From Gonocerus acuteangulatus (taxonomy: Eukaryota > Arthropoda > Insecta > Hemiptera > Coreidae), in contig OX328128.1 in assembly GCA_946811695.1 (NCBI GenBank), positions 25,266,701 to 25,330,700 of the forward strand: a stretch of 64,000 nt of DNA. Direction: 5' to 3'. A model generated the notes under the pieces. The model was not told the origin of the DNA and made no database searches. It saw only the letters and a program-made list of their open reading frames with translations. How positions within the stretch are numbered: the first letter of the stretch is position 1; every line of letters begins with the position of its first letter. Below, piece after piece: positions 21,681 to 31,850 of the stretch. The position numbers and the translations under genes were made by a program.

Positions 21681-22532
21681 CACGTCGTAACTAAAGTTCA
21701 TATACATAGCAACAATCAGCTGGTTTTAAGTCAGCTGTTTAAATAGTATTTATAGTCAATACATAAAATTCGATTATCCAGCGGAAGAATAGTCACTGAA
21801 TTAAAAACATTCTATTTTTTTATTCCCAGTAATCTTATTATACATCTTCCAATCAATTAAAAAATATGTTATTTAAATCATTCATTTATTTACTAAAAAC
21901 ATCAGAAAAATGGTCCAGGTTTCCTATATTATTCCCTATGGACCTATTCTCAGACTTAACACATGTTTTTCCAGACCACTATTTCTAATCAAACCGGTAA
22001 TTTTGAGGGAAGAGTACTTTTATTTTGAAGTAGTAGAAACCGAACCAAATTTATTAATTTATAGTAACAGGCAAAAAAACAATTACGCATCTTTCATATC
22101 TCATAAATATTAGTTTTATATATTAGTTTTTTCCACGTAAAAATAAAATTACATTAGGAATTGAGAGATAATTTCAGTTCTGAGTAAATCTTTGGACTAA
22201 ATATTTAGCAGTTTGTTGAATTTTCTTTGGAAGAATAGGATGTGCCACTAACGAGACGTTTTATTAGCATCAACGTTTTGAACAGGTATTGCGATTTTGA
22301 AAATACACTGGTGAACATTGAAAGCCCATTAGACTTAAAGAGATTTTAATGATGATTTAGAAAAATTCGTGGAAAGTTGAAACATAATGTGTACAAGAAG
22401 ATAAAACGGGTTTTCGAAATAACCTTTTCCACTGCGTGTATTAGGAACAGAACCTAGAAAGTTCAGATGGGCTGCATAATGTATTTTTGTCTTGTTTCAC
22501 CACATGAGCATTGTCATCTACATGCGATACAC

Positions 22533-22536
<4 letters not shown>
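21681..22536. other. Unassigned sequence
   Basis: A+T-rich; no gene or repeat family recognised. Confidence 0.4.

Positions 22537-22598
<62 letters not shown>
22537..22598. repeat. (TA)n microsatellite
   Basis: About 62 bp of TA adjoining the 3' side of a minus-strand SINE. Confidence 0.95.
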
Positions 22599-22601
<3 letters not shown>

Positions 22602-22602
22602 G

Positions 22603-22782
22603 GCGATTTTGGCTCTTGCCGGACCATTGACTATAGAATGGTGGCTATTGCCACCATTCTATACATCCCTTGTGGAAAAGAGCGTCCATCGCTTTTTTTC
22701 CAGTGAGCCTATCGCTTTGTTAAGATTCAAACCCTCATCTCCTTCGTGGTAATCCAACACCCTACCCACTCTGCCACGGATA
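22603..22782 (-). mobile_element. tRNA-derived SINE S4, copy 1
   Basis: Read on minus, CCGTGGCAGAGTGGGTAGGG fits an A box and GGGTTTGAATCTT a B box, spaced as in tRNA-Ser or tRNA-Leu. The body contains a perfect 12-bp-stem hairpin (22634-22661, GAATGGTGGC arm). It ends at the adjacent (TA)n tract. Confidence 0.6.
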
Positions 22783-23184
22783 TATCCAATCTTTAAGGCC
22801 TATTAATAATCTTTCAAGCTTTTCCAATAGATTTGCCAATGTTAATGAATCAACAACCTGCTTCAATTTATGAGAAAGCGGCATCGGCGTTTATGCGATA
22901 ATATACCGTACACAGTAAGTCGAATTCTTACGGTAGTTTATGCGTTCAGAGGCTCAGCTCGGAGGATATATGGTACCTCGGATTTGGAGGCCCAAATATA
23001 TGGAGCCCAAGTTTATAGGTCTTATCTTGTATCTCACCCCCCCCCTTCCAGCAAGCCTCGAATTAAGCTATCCCATAATTATTTTAAACATTAAATTACT
23101 TTCTTAAAATATTGATTAAACTCAAGTATAAGATCAGTCAATAAGTTCATGCGCATAAAAAGCATGGACCCACTATTAGTCCAA
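22783..23184. other. Unassigned sequence
   Basis: Includes a C-run at about 23037-23045. No recognised gene. Confidence 0.4.
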
Positions 23185-23262
23185 TAAGGTTTCAAACCCT
23201 TCGACACTTACCTTAGCTTGACTAATGTATTAGCCAGTCTGCCGCCAATTTTCTTAAATAGC
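23185..23262 (-). mobile_element. Degenerate SINE head (S4-like)
   Basis: On minus: TTGGCGGCAGACTGGCTAAT (A-box-like) and GGGTTTGAAACCTT (B-box-like). Weakly similar to S4; age or family uncertain. Confidence 0.3.
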
Positions 23263-23462
23263 GGACGCATATTAGTATAAAATGGATTAAATCCATATAA
23301 AATGAATTAAGATAGTAAATTCCAACGAGTTATGTTAGATATTTATTTTCTTGTGAAGAATCTGCCAGACCTTCAGCGATAACAATTAATCGTCTACATG
23401 TTTAACATACTATCCCCAAAACTAAGCTCCTCACATAAACAATTTTCCTATGTTATTATATA

Positions 23463-23960
23463 GTGTTTGGCCAAGTTTTTGGCTCTTAATACCTTTTCAA
23501 GAACTTAATAATACCTTCTCACTTATTTCTGCAATTCCAACTTTTCCAGTTTTCGTTAAATGATGGCCACTATAACGATCGGATTTATTATAAAAAGTCT
23601 GGCATTTAAAGACTCGGGCCCTTAGGGTAACGATTCAGGATTATTATAAACTCTTTGACGACCTAAAACGATCGGGTTTGTATGAACTCTGTGTAAGGTA
23701 AATTGGCCATGGCCACATGTAAGCTAACGAAAACTGGCCAAGTTGTAATTGCACAAATAAGTGTGAGGGTATTATTAGGTTCTTCACAAGTTATTAAGGG
23801 CCTAAAACTTGGCCCAATACTACATATATCATAACCTTCATAGGCAAACTGTTTAAGGGAGGGGCCTGAAACTTAGACTCTCTTTTTTCAATTTCAGATG
23901 GCGCCGTCGATGTTTGGCTTGAGGAAGATGACGCGGGGTCGTGAACTATGTTTTATTATT
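23463..23960. mobile_element. Inverted repeat G
   Basis: The left arm 23463-23575 is inverted at 23712-23815 (GGCCAAGTTTTNGGC, TAATAATACC, TTTCTGCAATTCCAACTT). A third arm-like copy lies at 24410-24500, with the adjoining AGGCAAACTGTTT...GGGAGGGGCCTG segment duplicated at 23846 and 24507. Probably a fold-back element with a partial duplicate. Confidence 0.6.
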
Positions 23961-24005
23961 CTATCTATTTTTTATTGTGTCGGTATTTTATTTGTTATAA
24001 CTTTT

Positions 24006-24345
24006 CTAGCTGTTACTCGGCGTGCCATGCTAAACCTACTTTCTGCATCTAGGAAAGCTAAAGTGAATTAGAAACCAAATAAGTAACATTAAAATCTAGT
24101 AACGCAAATCTGTAACTGTTTCGGGTTCAAAAATTCGAACCTAGTCTATGACACTCCCCGGAACAAGACCTACCTGTTTGCAAAGTTTGGTCAGAAGGTT
24201 TGGGTTTGTACAGGGAACAAAAATACAGACACACAGCTGGTAGACCATGACACTCCTCGTATCAAGACCTACTTTTGAGCTGAGTTTCGTCAAAATAAGT
24301 CAAACGGTATGCATTTTTATAAGGAACAAACATACAGACAGACTG
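24006..24345 (-). mobile_element. Helitron-like fragment
   Basis: On minus it ends AGCATGGCACGCCGAGTAACAG then CTAG, matching the 57.47-kb terminus. Upstream lie two ordered boxes typical of the 5' half (CAGTCTGTCTGTATGTTTG, ACCGTTTGAC, GACGAAACTCAGC), duplicated once at 24120-24260. The 3' flank begins with A rather than the expected T. It encodes no Rep/helicase. Confidence 0.55.
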
Positions 24346-24409
24346 CTGATAAATGATTTTGACCTATCCTATGACACTCCCCGTATCAACAAGACCTTCC
24401 TGTGTTCCG

Positions 24410-24560
24410 AAAACTGACCAAGTTGGAATTGCATAAAGAAGTGAGAGGGTATTATTAGGTTTTTGACAAGGTATCAAGGGCCTAAAACTTGGCCTAATGA
24501 CATTCATAGGCAAACTGTTTTTGGGAGGGGCCTGGAACTTGGCCTCTTTTCTTTCGACGT
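24410..24560 (+). repeat. Partial copy of repeat G
   Basis: GAAAACTGACCAAGTTGGAA through GGCCTAAAACTTGGCC and the AGGCAAACTGTTT segment repeat 23735-23880 in direct orientation. Confidence 0.65.
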
Positions 24561-24829
24561 TAGTTTTTTTGGAAATGTTGTTTTCTTTGTGGAGAAATCT
24601 GTAATTCTTTATGATGAACCCCGTTCATGGCGTCCAGTTAATTTCAATTGAAATGAAAGGATGGATTCGTCTCATAGATCAAAAAAATGTCTAGATATGA
24701 TAAGATTGATAGCAGAAGAAAGATGATTGGAAACGTCAAAACGGGACACTAATGGCGATAAATTCAAAAACATTTCAAGTACAAACCGCAAAGAGCTTTC
24801 ACAAAATGCCCGAGCTGCTTTCTGAAATC

Positions 24830-25340
24830 TCAAAGCGACAGCTTAAACCTCTCCTCGACGGGAGGGGGTTCGGGACACGGAAATAAACTACCGCTCAAGA
24901 TTTGTCTTAATCCATTTCCCGCTCTGTTGGAGAGGAAAAGGCGGGAGTTGATTCCGGATCTTTCCGCTAGGGGCGCCACCCGACGAGGGTATTTTTTTCT
25001 AATACCCCGGAGACCATCTTAAGGAGCAGTATCAATTAAATTGGAAAATTACTCCCGGGATGAGAACGAAAGGATTAGTAAAGGACAATAAAAACGGAGA
25101 GAGAAAAAAGAAAGCTCCAACCCCATCTTTAAGGGTTGGGGTAAATTTCTTCCCAAGAAAGAAGATAATTCTGCTCGGAGTCAGAGATTGGCGCATTTAA
25201 GGATATTGAGGGATTAAAATGAGACCAAAGGATTAATTATAATTACACAGGGCGTTTTTCCTTCGTCCTCCGCCGTTTAAGCTCTATATTAAGATCCTCT
25301 CCCTCTTTTTAATTGTTATTGGGCGTTATTATCTTTAAGA
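24830..25340. other. Base-balanced, purine-rich island
   Basis: Rich in GGGAG, GGATTA and AAGGATTAATT; see the island at 15540. No coding signal. Confidence 0.3.
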
Positions 25341-25712
25341 ATTCTTTTTCTAATTTGTTTTCAAGAATATAGAATGTTACTTCGGGATGTCATTAGACTG
25401 AATTGAAACAATTAGAATCCTATACAGAAGTAGAGGAATATCAGACAAACCCGCAATACATTGCGGTCTAGCAAAATACCCGCCTGAAAAATTATAAGGG
25501 GCAAGACCAGGTAGTAACATATCTTGACCAAGTATGTCAACATTTGCAAAATATGATTTATCTATTTGGTTTTAGAGCCTGCAACTGGTCGATTTGCTCA
25601 ATAAACATATAGGGTGCAAACGTAATAAAATAACTCTAACATTAAAAATAAAAACATTTAAATAAACCATTCCACAAATGAAATTATAAAAATGTATACT
25701 ATAAAGGGGGGA

Positions 25713-25718
<6 letters not shown>
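25341..25718. other. Unassigned sequence
   Basis: No gene or repeat recognised. Confidence 0.4.
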
Positions 25719-25775
<57 letters not shown>

Positions 25776-26070
25776 TCTAAAATACTGAATATGCGTGGGC
25801 TACCATCTGACAAGAGTTAGTATGTGTTTTACAGTCAGTCTTATTGCATTCTGTACACTGGTATGTCTTATTTTGCCATTAGGTGGGAGTGAGTTAGTAG
25901 TATATGTCCTATTCTAAGTCTTGTAAGGACTACTTCTTCTCTCCGGCAGGTTCTATAGCTGGAATTCCATTATTTTATGAATGGATTTATCTGCCGAAGC
26001 TTGTTTTCGTTCATAGATGATTATCTATGGAATGGTTTATAACCACGCTGGTAAAAAAAAAAAAAAAAAA
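25719..26070 (-). pseudogene. Non-LTR retrotransposon 3' end (Jockey-type ORF2 C-terminus)
   Basis: A poly(T) of about 54 bp (25719-25772) marks the 3' tail of a minus-strand insertion. On minus, translation upstream of the tail gives RREEVVLTRLRIGH followed by LLTHSHLM, the well-conserved end of the RNase H/C-terminal region of Jockey/R1/I-clade ORF2 proteins, where it is normally followed by a Cys-rich segment. Here that downstream part is broken by several stops and Cys losses. The insertion is 5'-truncated to roughly 330 bp, and an oligo(A) run lies at its other end (26051-26090). ORF2 supplies endonuclease and reverse transcriptase in living elements; this fragment is dead. Confidence 0.72.
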
Positions 26071-26436
26071 AAAAAAGAAAAAAAAATATTCATAAAAAAA
26101 GAGAGAAACTTCGTCAACTTATCGCGTTTCCGTACTTATCCTTAGTGCCAATTTGATCTAGTTTGATATAGAAAAAGTTAATATTTCGCTCACAATGCAG
26201 TGTGTAAGTGATATTTACTTACACAATGCAGACGACTAGAGCTTTTACACATACTTACCGACCTTACAGCTCTTCTGACCGATGTTAGGCATTACTTTGG
26301 CATGATATTTAAACACTCACATAATGCAGGTACATATTATAAAATGTAACTAAAATACTAAAATTGTTTGTAATTTTTTAAATTATTATATTTTTTAAAG
26401 CTTAATTTGTACTTACTTCTATATCGCATTTATAAG
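26071..26436. other. Unassigned sequence
   Basis: Target region of the Merlin element and its left flank. A short CACAATGCAG direct repeat at about 26190-26230 is the only feature noted. Confidence 0.4.
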
Positions 26437-27131
26437 TTTTCTGGGGTCTTGTTTAGAACAGGCCCGCCAGTGATTTTATCTAGTAACAGTTACTTATTGA
26501 TAAATAAAAAAATATGGGTTAAAGGAACATATGATTTATTTAATAAAAACTTTTTACACATAACCAAAAACATTATCATACTTTTAATCAGTTCCTCCAA
26601 GTACATCTGGAGGCCAAAATTCTACTATGTCCTTAAGGATTTTATTAAAAACATCTTCATTTGAGTTTCTCTGCCTCCACATGTACTCACATAAATAGGA
26701 GTCTATCATAGAGCGATGTGTCCCACATTCCTTTTTGTTTCTCCTTTTGGCCTTCGCCCACGTAGACTCAACGCTTTGAGTGTGAACACCGGTCCCTTGA
26801 TCAACGAAATTTTTAGAGTGATTTACAGTAAAATGCCTGTAATCCTTTCCAATCATTTCTTCTAGCCCACTATATGACTTCCACATGTCAGACATTATAA
26901 TGGAACCCGGTCTAATTGATGTTTTTATGCACTCCTCCAAGGTTGCTCTCGTACTATCGGGTACTGTGTACAAAAAACACTCTTTTGTCTCACGACAGAT
27001 CCCGCCAAACACCCATTGCTTTAAACATGTGTTTTTATTTCTGTATCGATGGTATCAAATTACATAGTAACAGTTACTAAATATCATTATAAAATCACTG
27101 TCGGGCCTGTTCTAAACAAGACCCTTTTCTG
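26437..27131. mobile_element. Merlin DNA transposon, deleted, with TIRs and TSD
   Basis: The element spans 26444-27124 (681 bp). Its TIRs of about 36 bp start GGGTCTTGTTTAGAACAGGC and differ at one base. Direct repeats TTTTCTG flank it exactly (26437-26443, 27125-27131). Merlin elements usually make 8-9 bp duplications; seven matching bases are seen. The interior encodes the C-terminal half of an IS1595/ISXO2-type transposase on minus. A full element would be larger, so this is an internal-deletion derivative with both ends kept. Confidence 0.92.
26584..27054 (-). pseudogene. Merlin transposase, C-terminal half
   Basis: The reading frame continues upstream of the first ATG (27012) to about 27054, through RYRNKNTCLKQW into VFGGICRETK. 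Motifs in order are KQWVFGGI, IIMSDMWKSY (second catalytic Asp in SDMW), TVNHSKNFVD and QSVESTW (catalytic Glu), then a basic KAKRRNKKE stretch and a C-terminal WRQRN. This is the DDE_Tnp_IS1595 fold of Merlin transposases, which cut and paste the element by its TIRs. The N-terminal zinc-binding region and the segment with the first catalytic Asp are missing: a stop lies just upstream and the TIR region begins soon after. The remaining 143 codons are uninterrupted, so the deletion may be recent. Confidence 0.9.
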
Positions 27132-27517
27132 AAATTTTATTACTGATTTTTATAATATATTTATACAACAAAAATCAGTAATATTTTTTTTTAGCGCCGA
27201 ATATTTAGTTATTATTTCTAAAATTCTGAGCTGACGTTTCTATACATACCTTCACATTTGCATATTTCCAACGTTCCGATCAAGAAAAATAAATGAATAC
27301 TAAATGAAGTTTTGCTTTGACTTTTTGCGAAAAAGATTCCACTGATGCTTCCAATGCAATCTAAAAAAAGAAATCGAGTTATTCTATGTATTTGCAATGG
27401 GTGACAACATTTTCTTAATATGAATTTTAAAACTAAATACACTACCTGTACAAAAAAGTAATACATTTTTTTTAATTATTTATTGGGGGACTTTTTATTG
27501 GGTTTTTAAGTCACGCT
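27132..27517. other. Unassigned sequence
   Basis: Right flank of Merlin; no gene recognised. Confidence 0.4.
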
Positions 27518-27521
27518 TAGA

Positions 27522-27557
<36 letters not shown>

Positions 27558-27658
27558 GGTGCATCAACTGTTTGGCTATTAGCGCCGGGCTATCTACAGC
27601 TTGCCACCCTTTTCTAATGCCAACAGCACGTGGTCGGTCACCCATTCATAGACATTTT
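27518..27658 (-). mobile_element. SINE S3 (5S rRNA-like head), copy 1 with TSD
   Basis: The insert 27528-27648 is flanked by TAGACATTTT (27518-27527, 27649-27658). On minus it starts TGAATGGGTGACCG, then CACGTGCTGTTGGCATT. This resembles the box C and 3' end of animal 5S rRNA with about 10 bases missing between. It then runs AAGGGTGGCAAGC...GATAGCCCGGCGCTAATAGCC and GATGCACCGT, with a poly(A) of about 28 bp. The tail matches SINE S1. The 5S origin is inferred from the motif. Confidence 0.65.
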
Positions 27659-28076
27659 ATTATATATATTATGTATTTAATAGAAGTATAGGTTTGTGTT
27701 TTATTTGAATTGTGTCACAGATCGTTCATTGTTATAGTATTTAATGGTATTTGATTCCCAGTGGGTCACGGCATTTTTTTTAATTAATAATTTCTGATTC
27801 ATAAAATTTATTGGTAAATGAAGATTGAACGTTGTTATTTAAATATCGAAAATTCTGAACAATATCCATTTAAAACAAAATAAATACAGACGTCAATCAA
27901 GCGTTATTAAATTCGTTTCAGTACGAAACATCGGAGGCGGACCAATCTGATATATTGGAGGACGAGTGGCCTAAGCCACGAGTGGACTAACCAACACTCG
28001 TCGTTTCGGCAGAGTTCAAAGCTAACGCAATCAATTTCATTAATGGATTATTCTCATTGATGAAATGATTAGTGAG
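27659..28076. other. Unassigned sequence
   Basis: No gene or known repeat recognised. Confidence 0.4.
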
Positions 28077-28120
28077 TGGGGACGGGGGTAGGTTGGGGTG
28101 GGGAGGGGGGTGGGGAGGAC
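28077..28120 (+). other. G-rich tract, potential G-quadruplex
   Basis: At least six runs of four or more G within about 40 bases (GTGGGGACGGGGG, then GGGGTGGGG and later runs). This satisfies the usual G-quadruplex pattern on the plus strand, in an otherwise A+T-rich context. Confidence 0.7.
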
Positions 28121-28259
28121 AAACACCGTCCTCCGTTTGTGATTAGGATATCTTCCGCAGATGGGATCACACGTGCGGTCATTCCGTTAAGCCTCTTGGC
28201 AAATAGGAAATTGATATGTCTTATCAAAGGGATGTGTTATCGTTTTAATCAAAATCCCT

Positions 28260-28700
28260 AATCTCTTACGGGGAAAGCTCCAGGAACTACCTGATACCGG
28301 GGATTCGGAAGCTTTGGCGGTTTTCGGAGACCAAACTGACCGAAACGAAATAGTAGAATGCCCGGAATATGAAACAAGATTCAGACAGCTAAATATACCT
28401 CGGAAAGTACCAGAGGCTCTTAAAAATTGTCAGCATGCTATTAACAAAGTGATCGAACTCCTGAAAATCTGCTGTATATATTTTTTTAAATTTACTTAAC
28501 TTTAAGAGCTGCACAGCAATAATGATCTTCCCTAAAGAAATTGATATAAAATATAAGAAATAAGATAATAAATTATAAGCCAAGGATCAGTAATAAAGTT
28601 AAAAAATACAGGGTATGGAGAATGAATAATAATAAAAATAAAATATAAACCTTTAGTAAAATAAATAAATAGAGAATTAAACGTATAATTTTAATGGTAA
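28260..28700 (+). pseudogene. Non-LTR retrotransposon ORF2 C-terminus and 3' UTR
   Basis: In the frame of 28314-28499, ECPEYETRFRQLNIP then VPEALKN and INKVIELLK match the final residues of Jockey/I-clade ORF2 proteins, where a Cys-Pro pair follows the last zinc-ligand region. The frame ends in TAA at about 28497. Directly downstream comes a 3' UTR-like segment (TTAACTTTAAGAGCTGCACA, AATGATCTTCCC) that recurs near 40.96 and, weakly, 53.25 kb. The upstream part of the ORF is absent or unrecognisable. Confidence 0.55.
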
Positions 28701-29414
28701 TGATAAATAGTAATCATAATATATTATCCTGAAATAAGAAACTTTGACTTGAGAGTTATTTGTGGTATAACTATATTTTATTTTATGTCTTTGTTGTCTT
28801 TAAGTACGTCAGTATTGTGAGCTCCTATCGGATAACAATTCACTGAGGCTTCGAGGAATCTGTAACATATATAAAATGCTGTAAACGATCATAAATAAAT
28901 AACAAATAATACAAAAAGTTAATACAAAATAATAAATAAATAAAATAGGTTCTTCCTGTTGTCGACAAATGTAAAACAGACATAAATAAATTCTAGGGAT
29001 TAAAAACCTTGCAATTTCTCGCCCAAATAAATTTTCACACTACCCCTGACCCAAACGGATGGGCAAGATTTTCCCCAATTTTATTTACAATGCGTTTACA
29101 AAGATGGAAACGTTCAATTGCGCATCGAATAACTTCTGAGGCAAATATGCCCTGTTTCGGTCTAGTTTAGAAGCAGGGAAGGCGAGGGAGAGAGTATTTA
29201 ATATTTTCCAATACTTAGCCAAATCTAAGGCTGAAAAAAAATTAAACTAAAACGCCGCCTGTTCAAATATTTAATGTAGATGAAGGGAAAATTGCGTGAC
29301 CTATATTCTCGGTGCAAGAAAATTTGCGGGAATTCACTCTATTATAACCTTACCACTTAGCGGCGTAAACTGTTTTCATGTTTAGATTATTGTTAAACAT
29401 TGAACACTATCGCC
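28701..29414. other. Unassigned A+T-rich sequence
   Basis: AATAAATA-rich stretch to about 28995, possibly more LINE 3' UTR, then unassigned DNA. Confidence 0.35.
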
Positions 29415-29608
29415 ATTGCTTGACTCTCTTACATAGTGGGTCCCCTATAGGGGAAAAACGGTACCCTCTTGAAGATTGGCCAAAGCAGCTGTTCCAAGAG
29501 GGAATAATACCAGAAATGAGGGGTTTTTGGTGGGTGAGAGTCCCACACACTGGGGGTTTGCTCGAGGCAAGCACCCTGAAGGCCTTGTAGGTTTTCCCCT
29601 CATTGCAG

Positions 29609-29657
<49 letters not shown>

Positions 29658-29667
29658 CTTGACTCTC
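29415..29667 (+). mobile_element. Retroposon S6 with poly(A) and 14-bp TSD
   Basis: The insert 29429-29653 ends in a poly(A) of about 44 bp and is flanked by ATTGCTTGACTCTC at 29415-29428 and 29654-29667. The 180-bp body (TTACATAGTGGGTCCCCTAT ... TTTTCCCCTCATTGCAG) matches no other copy here. A GGTGAGAGTCCCAC segment is a weak B-box candidate. It may be a SINE or a retrocopy of an RNA I do not recognise. Confidence 0.8.
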
Positions 29668-29939
29668 AAAACTTTCCCAGTTCCTAAAAGAGACATAAAA
29701 AGTTTTTATTTTGATTCGCATTAACCCATTAATTAGCCAATTTTTATTTTTTGGAATTTTTTAATAAAATTTTAACAGGGTGTTTACATATCTTAGAATA
29801 GCCTCTACACAAAATTTAAATCAATTTCAACAATTACTTTCTGAAATATTAGCTGTCCTATATATAGGACGCTGCTACATTTGGGATAAGTTATGGTAAT
29901 ATTACTGAAATATAATACACAACAAACATGTTGTTTATT

Positions 29940-30185
29940 TTAACATGTTTTTACATAAAATAGAATCTCTGAAGAAAATAATGCATTTATACAAATAAAA
30001 TACATATTTTCTAGGGTTATAAAATTTTTTTTATGAATGAAATTTTGGAAAAAAATTTGTGTTGTACTGCATTTTGTGCAAAATGTCAAAGGTTTTACTT
30101 TACAATCAGCAAATTGACATCTCTGTTGCTTTTCTTTTGTTCCAATGATGTAGCCCTTTCCGTCTAGCCTCACACTGCCTAACAC
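29940..30185 (-). pseudogene. piggyBac transposase C-terminus (Cys-rich domain)
   Basis: The frame reads through VRLDGKGYIIGTKEK into RCQFADCKVKPLTFCTKC. This is the Cys-rich C-terminal domain (Cx3-4C...CxxC pattern) that piggyBac transposases use to recognise their ends. It continues for about 40 residues without the usual final Cys/His pairs, in place of which an FIHKKNF segment is seen. The preceding LGSVRLDGKGYI block is also present in each unit of the adjoining tandem array, in the same frame. The catalytic RNase H-like DDD core is absent. Confidence 0.75.
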
Positions 30186-31435
30186 TTTGGCGCTGGAACT
30201 TCTCGAAGGCAGTGGTCTTCCAACACGTCCATTTGCTCCTAGCTTCTAATATGTCAACGCAATCATCCTGCGAATGTCATTTAGGCTTTTCTTTTCTTTT
30301 GTTCCAATGATGTAGCCCTTTCCGTCTAGCCTCACACTGCCTAACACTTTGGCGCTGGAACTTCTTGAAGGCAGTGGTCTTCCAACACGTCCATTTGCTC
30401 CTAGCTTCTAATATGTCAACGCAATCATCCTGCGAATGTCATTTAGGCTTTTCTTTTCTTTTGTTCCAATGATGTAGCCCTTTCCGTCTAGCCTCACACT
30501 GCCTAACACTTTGGCGCTGGAACTTCTCGAAGGCAGTGGTCTTCCAACACGTCCATTTGCTCCTAGCTTCTAATATGTCAACGCAATCATCCTGCGAATG
30601 TCATTTAGGCTTTTCTTTTCTTTTGTTCCAATGATGTAGCCCTTTCCGTCTAGCCTCACACTGCCTAACACTTTGGCGCTGGAACTTCTCGAAGGCAGTG
30701 GTCTTCCAACACGTCCATTTGCTCCTAGCTTCTAATATGTCAACGCAATCATCCTGCGAATGTCATTTAGGCTTTTCTTTTCTTTTGTTCCAATGATGTA
30801 GCCCTTTCCGTCTAGCCTCACACTGTCTAACACTTTGGCGCTGGAACTTCTTGAAGGCAGTGGTCTTCCAACACGTCCATTTGCTCCTAGCTTCTAATAT
30901 GTCAACGCAATCATCCTGCGAATGTCATTTAGGCTTTTCTTTTGTTCCAATGATGTAGCCCTTTCCGTCTAGCCTCACACTGTCTAACACTTTGGCGCTG
31001 GAACTTCTCGAAGGCAGTGGTCTTCCAACACGTCCATTTGCTCCTAGCTTCTAATATGTCAACGCAATCATCCTGCGAATGTCATTTAGGCTTTTCTTTT
31101 CTTTTGTTCCAATGATGTAGCCCTTTCCGTCTAGCCTCACACTGCCTAACACTTTGGCGCTGGAACTTCTTGAAGGCAGTGGTCTTCCAACACGTCCATT
31201 TGCTCCTAGCTTCTAATATGTCAACGCAATCATCCTGCGAATGTCATTTAGGCTTTTCTTTTCTTTTGTTCCAATGATGTAGCCCTTTCCGTCTAGCCTC
31301 ACACTGTCTAACACTTTGGCGCTGGAACTTCTTGAAGCTAGTGGTCTTCCAACACGTCCATTTGCTCCTAGCTTCTAATATGTCAACGCAATCATCCTGC
31401 GAATGTCATTTAGGCTTTTCTTTTCTTTTGAAATT
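30119..31435 (-). repeat. 162-bp tandem array derived from piggyBac coding sequence
   Basis: Eight near-identical units start at 30281, 30443, 30605, 30767, 30929, 31086, 31248 and 31410 (TTAGGCTTTT), with a first diverged unit at about 30119. The period is exactly 162 bp (54 codons), except one 157-bp unit that lost one TTTTC. On minus each unit translates as transposase C-terminal sequence (NGRVGRPLPSRSSSAKVLGS, LDGKGYIIGTKEK, SLNDIRRMIALTY) with one in-frame TAG. Units differ at about one to three positions, so amplification or homogenisation is recent. Confidence 0.95.
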
Positions 31436-31549
31436 TTTCTTTTGTCTCCTATTTCACTAAAATTATAGATAATATCATATTTCTCCCAAGATAATTTTCC
31501 TTCCAAAGTTTTGTTTTGGGGAGAATTTTTAATTTTTTTTTTATTGAAT

Positions 31550-31850
31550 ATCTAATTTTTTTTTAGTAGTACATTTATATATCGGTTTCTCTTCTTCTGA
31601 GCATGATGAGCTGAGATTTATATCATCTATGTTATCTTGTTACGGTTTGTCATCCGGAAGATATAGTTCAATATTGCCAGGAATGTCATGGACAAATAGT
31701 GGTCCCAGTCCTTCATCGTATATTTCCTCTTGGTCTGTGTCTTCTAGGACATCTGGTGGTAATGTTAATATATCAGATTTTATTTTTTCCGAGAATAAAT
31801 AGGCCACAGTATCCTCAATTGTATTGAAAACTAAAGTAATAGACGTATTC
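31550..31850 (-). pseudogene. piggyBac transposase N-terminal relic
   Basis: On minus the frame from about 31831 gives VFNTIEDTVAYLF, LTLPPDVLEDTDQEE and VHDIPGNIE. This is the acidic N-terminal pattern (LPPDxxxxTDEE...DVPG) of piggyBac transposases. It stops at TAA (about 31640) and can be followed through SSSCSEEEKPIYKCTTKKK in the next segment. Downstream of about 31550 frameshifts and stops destroy it. Separated from the C-terminal relic by the tandem array. Confidence 0.65.

Noticed and set aside
22634..22661. 12-bp-stem hairpin as a transcription terminator
   Set aside because: There is no adjacent gene, and intrinsic terminators of this kind are bacterial. It lies within a SINE-like repeat.
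30119..31435. CRISPR-like array of regularly spaced repeats
   Set aside because: Units are contiguous 162-bp repeats without unique spacers, and they translate as piggyBac transposase.
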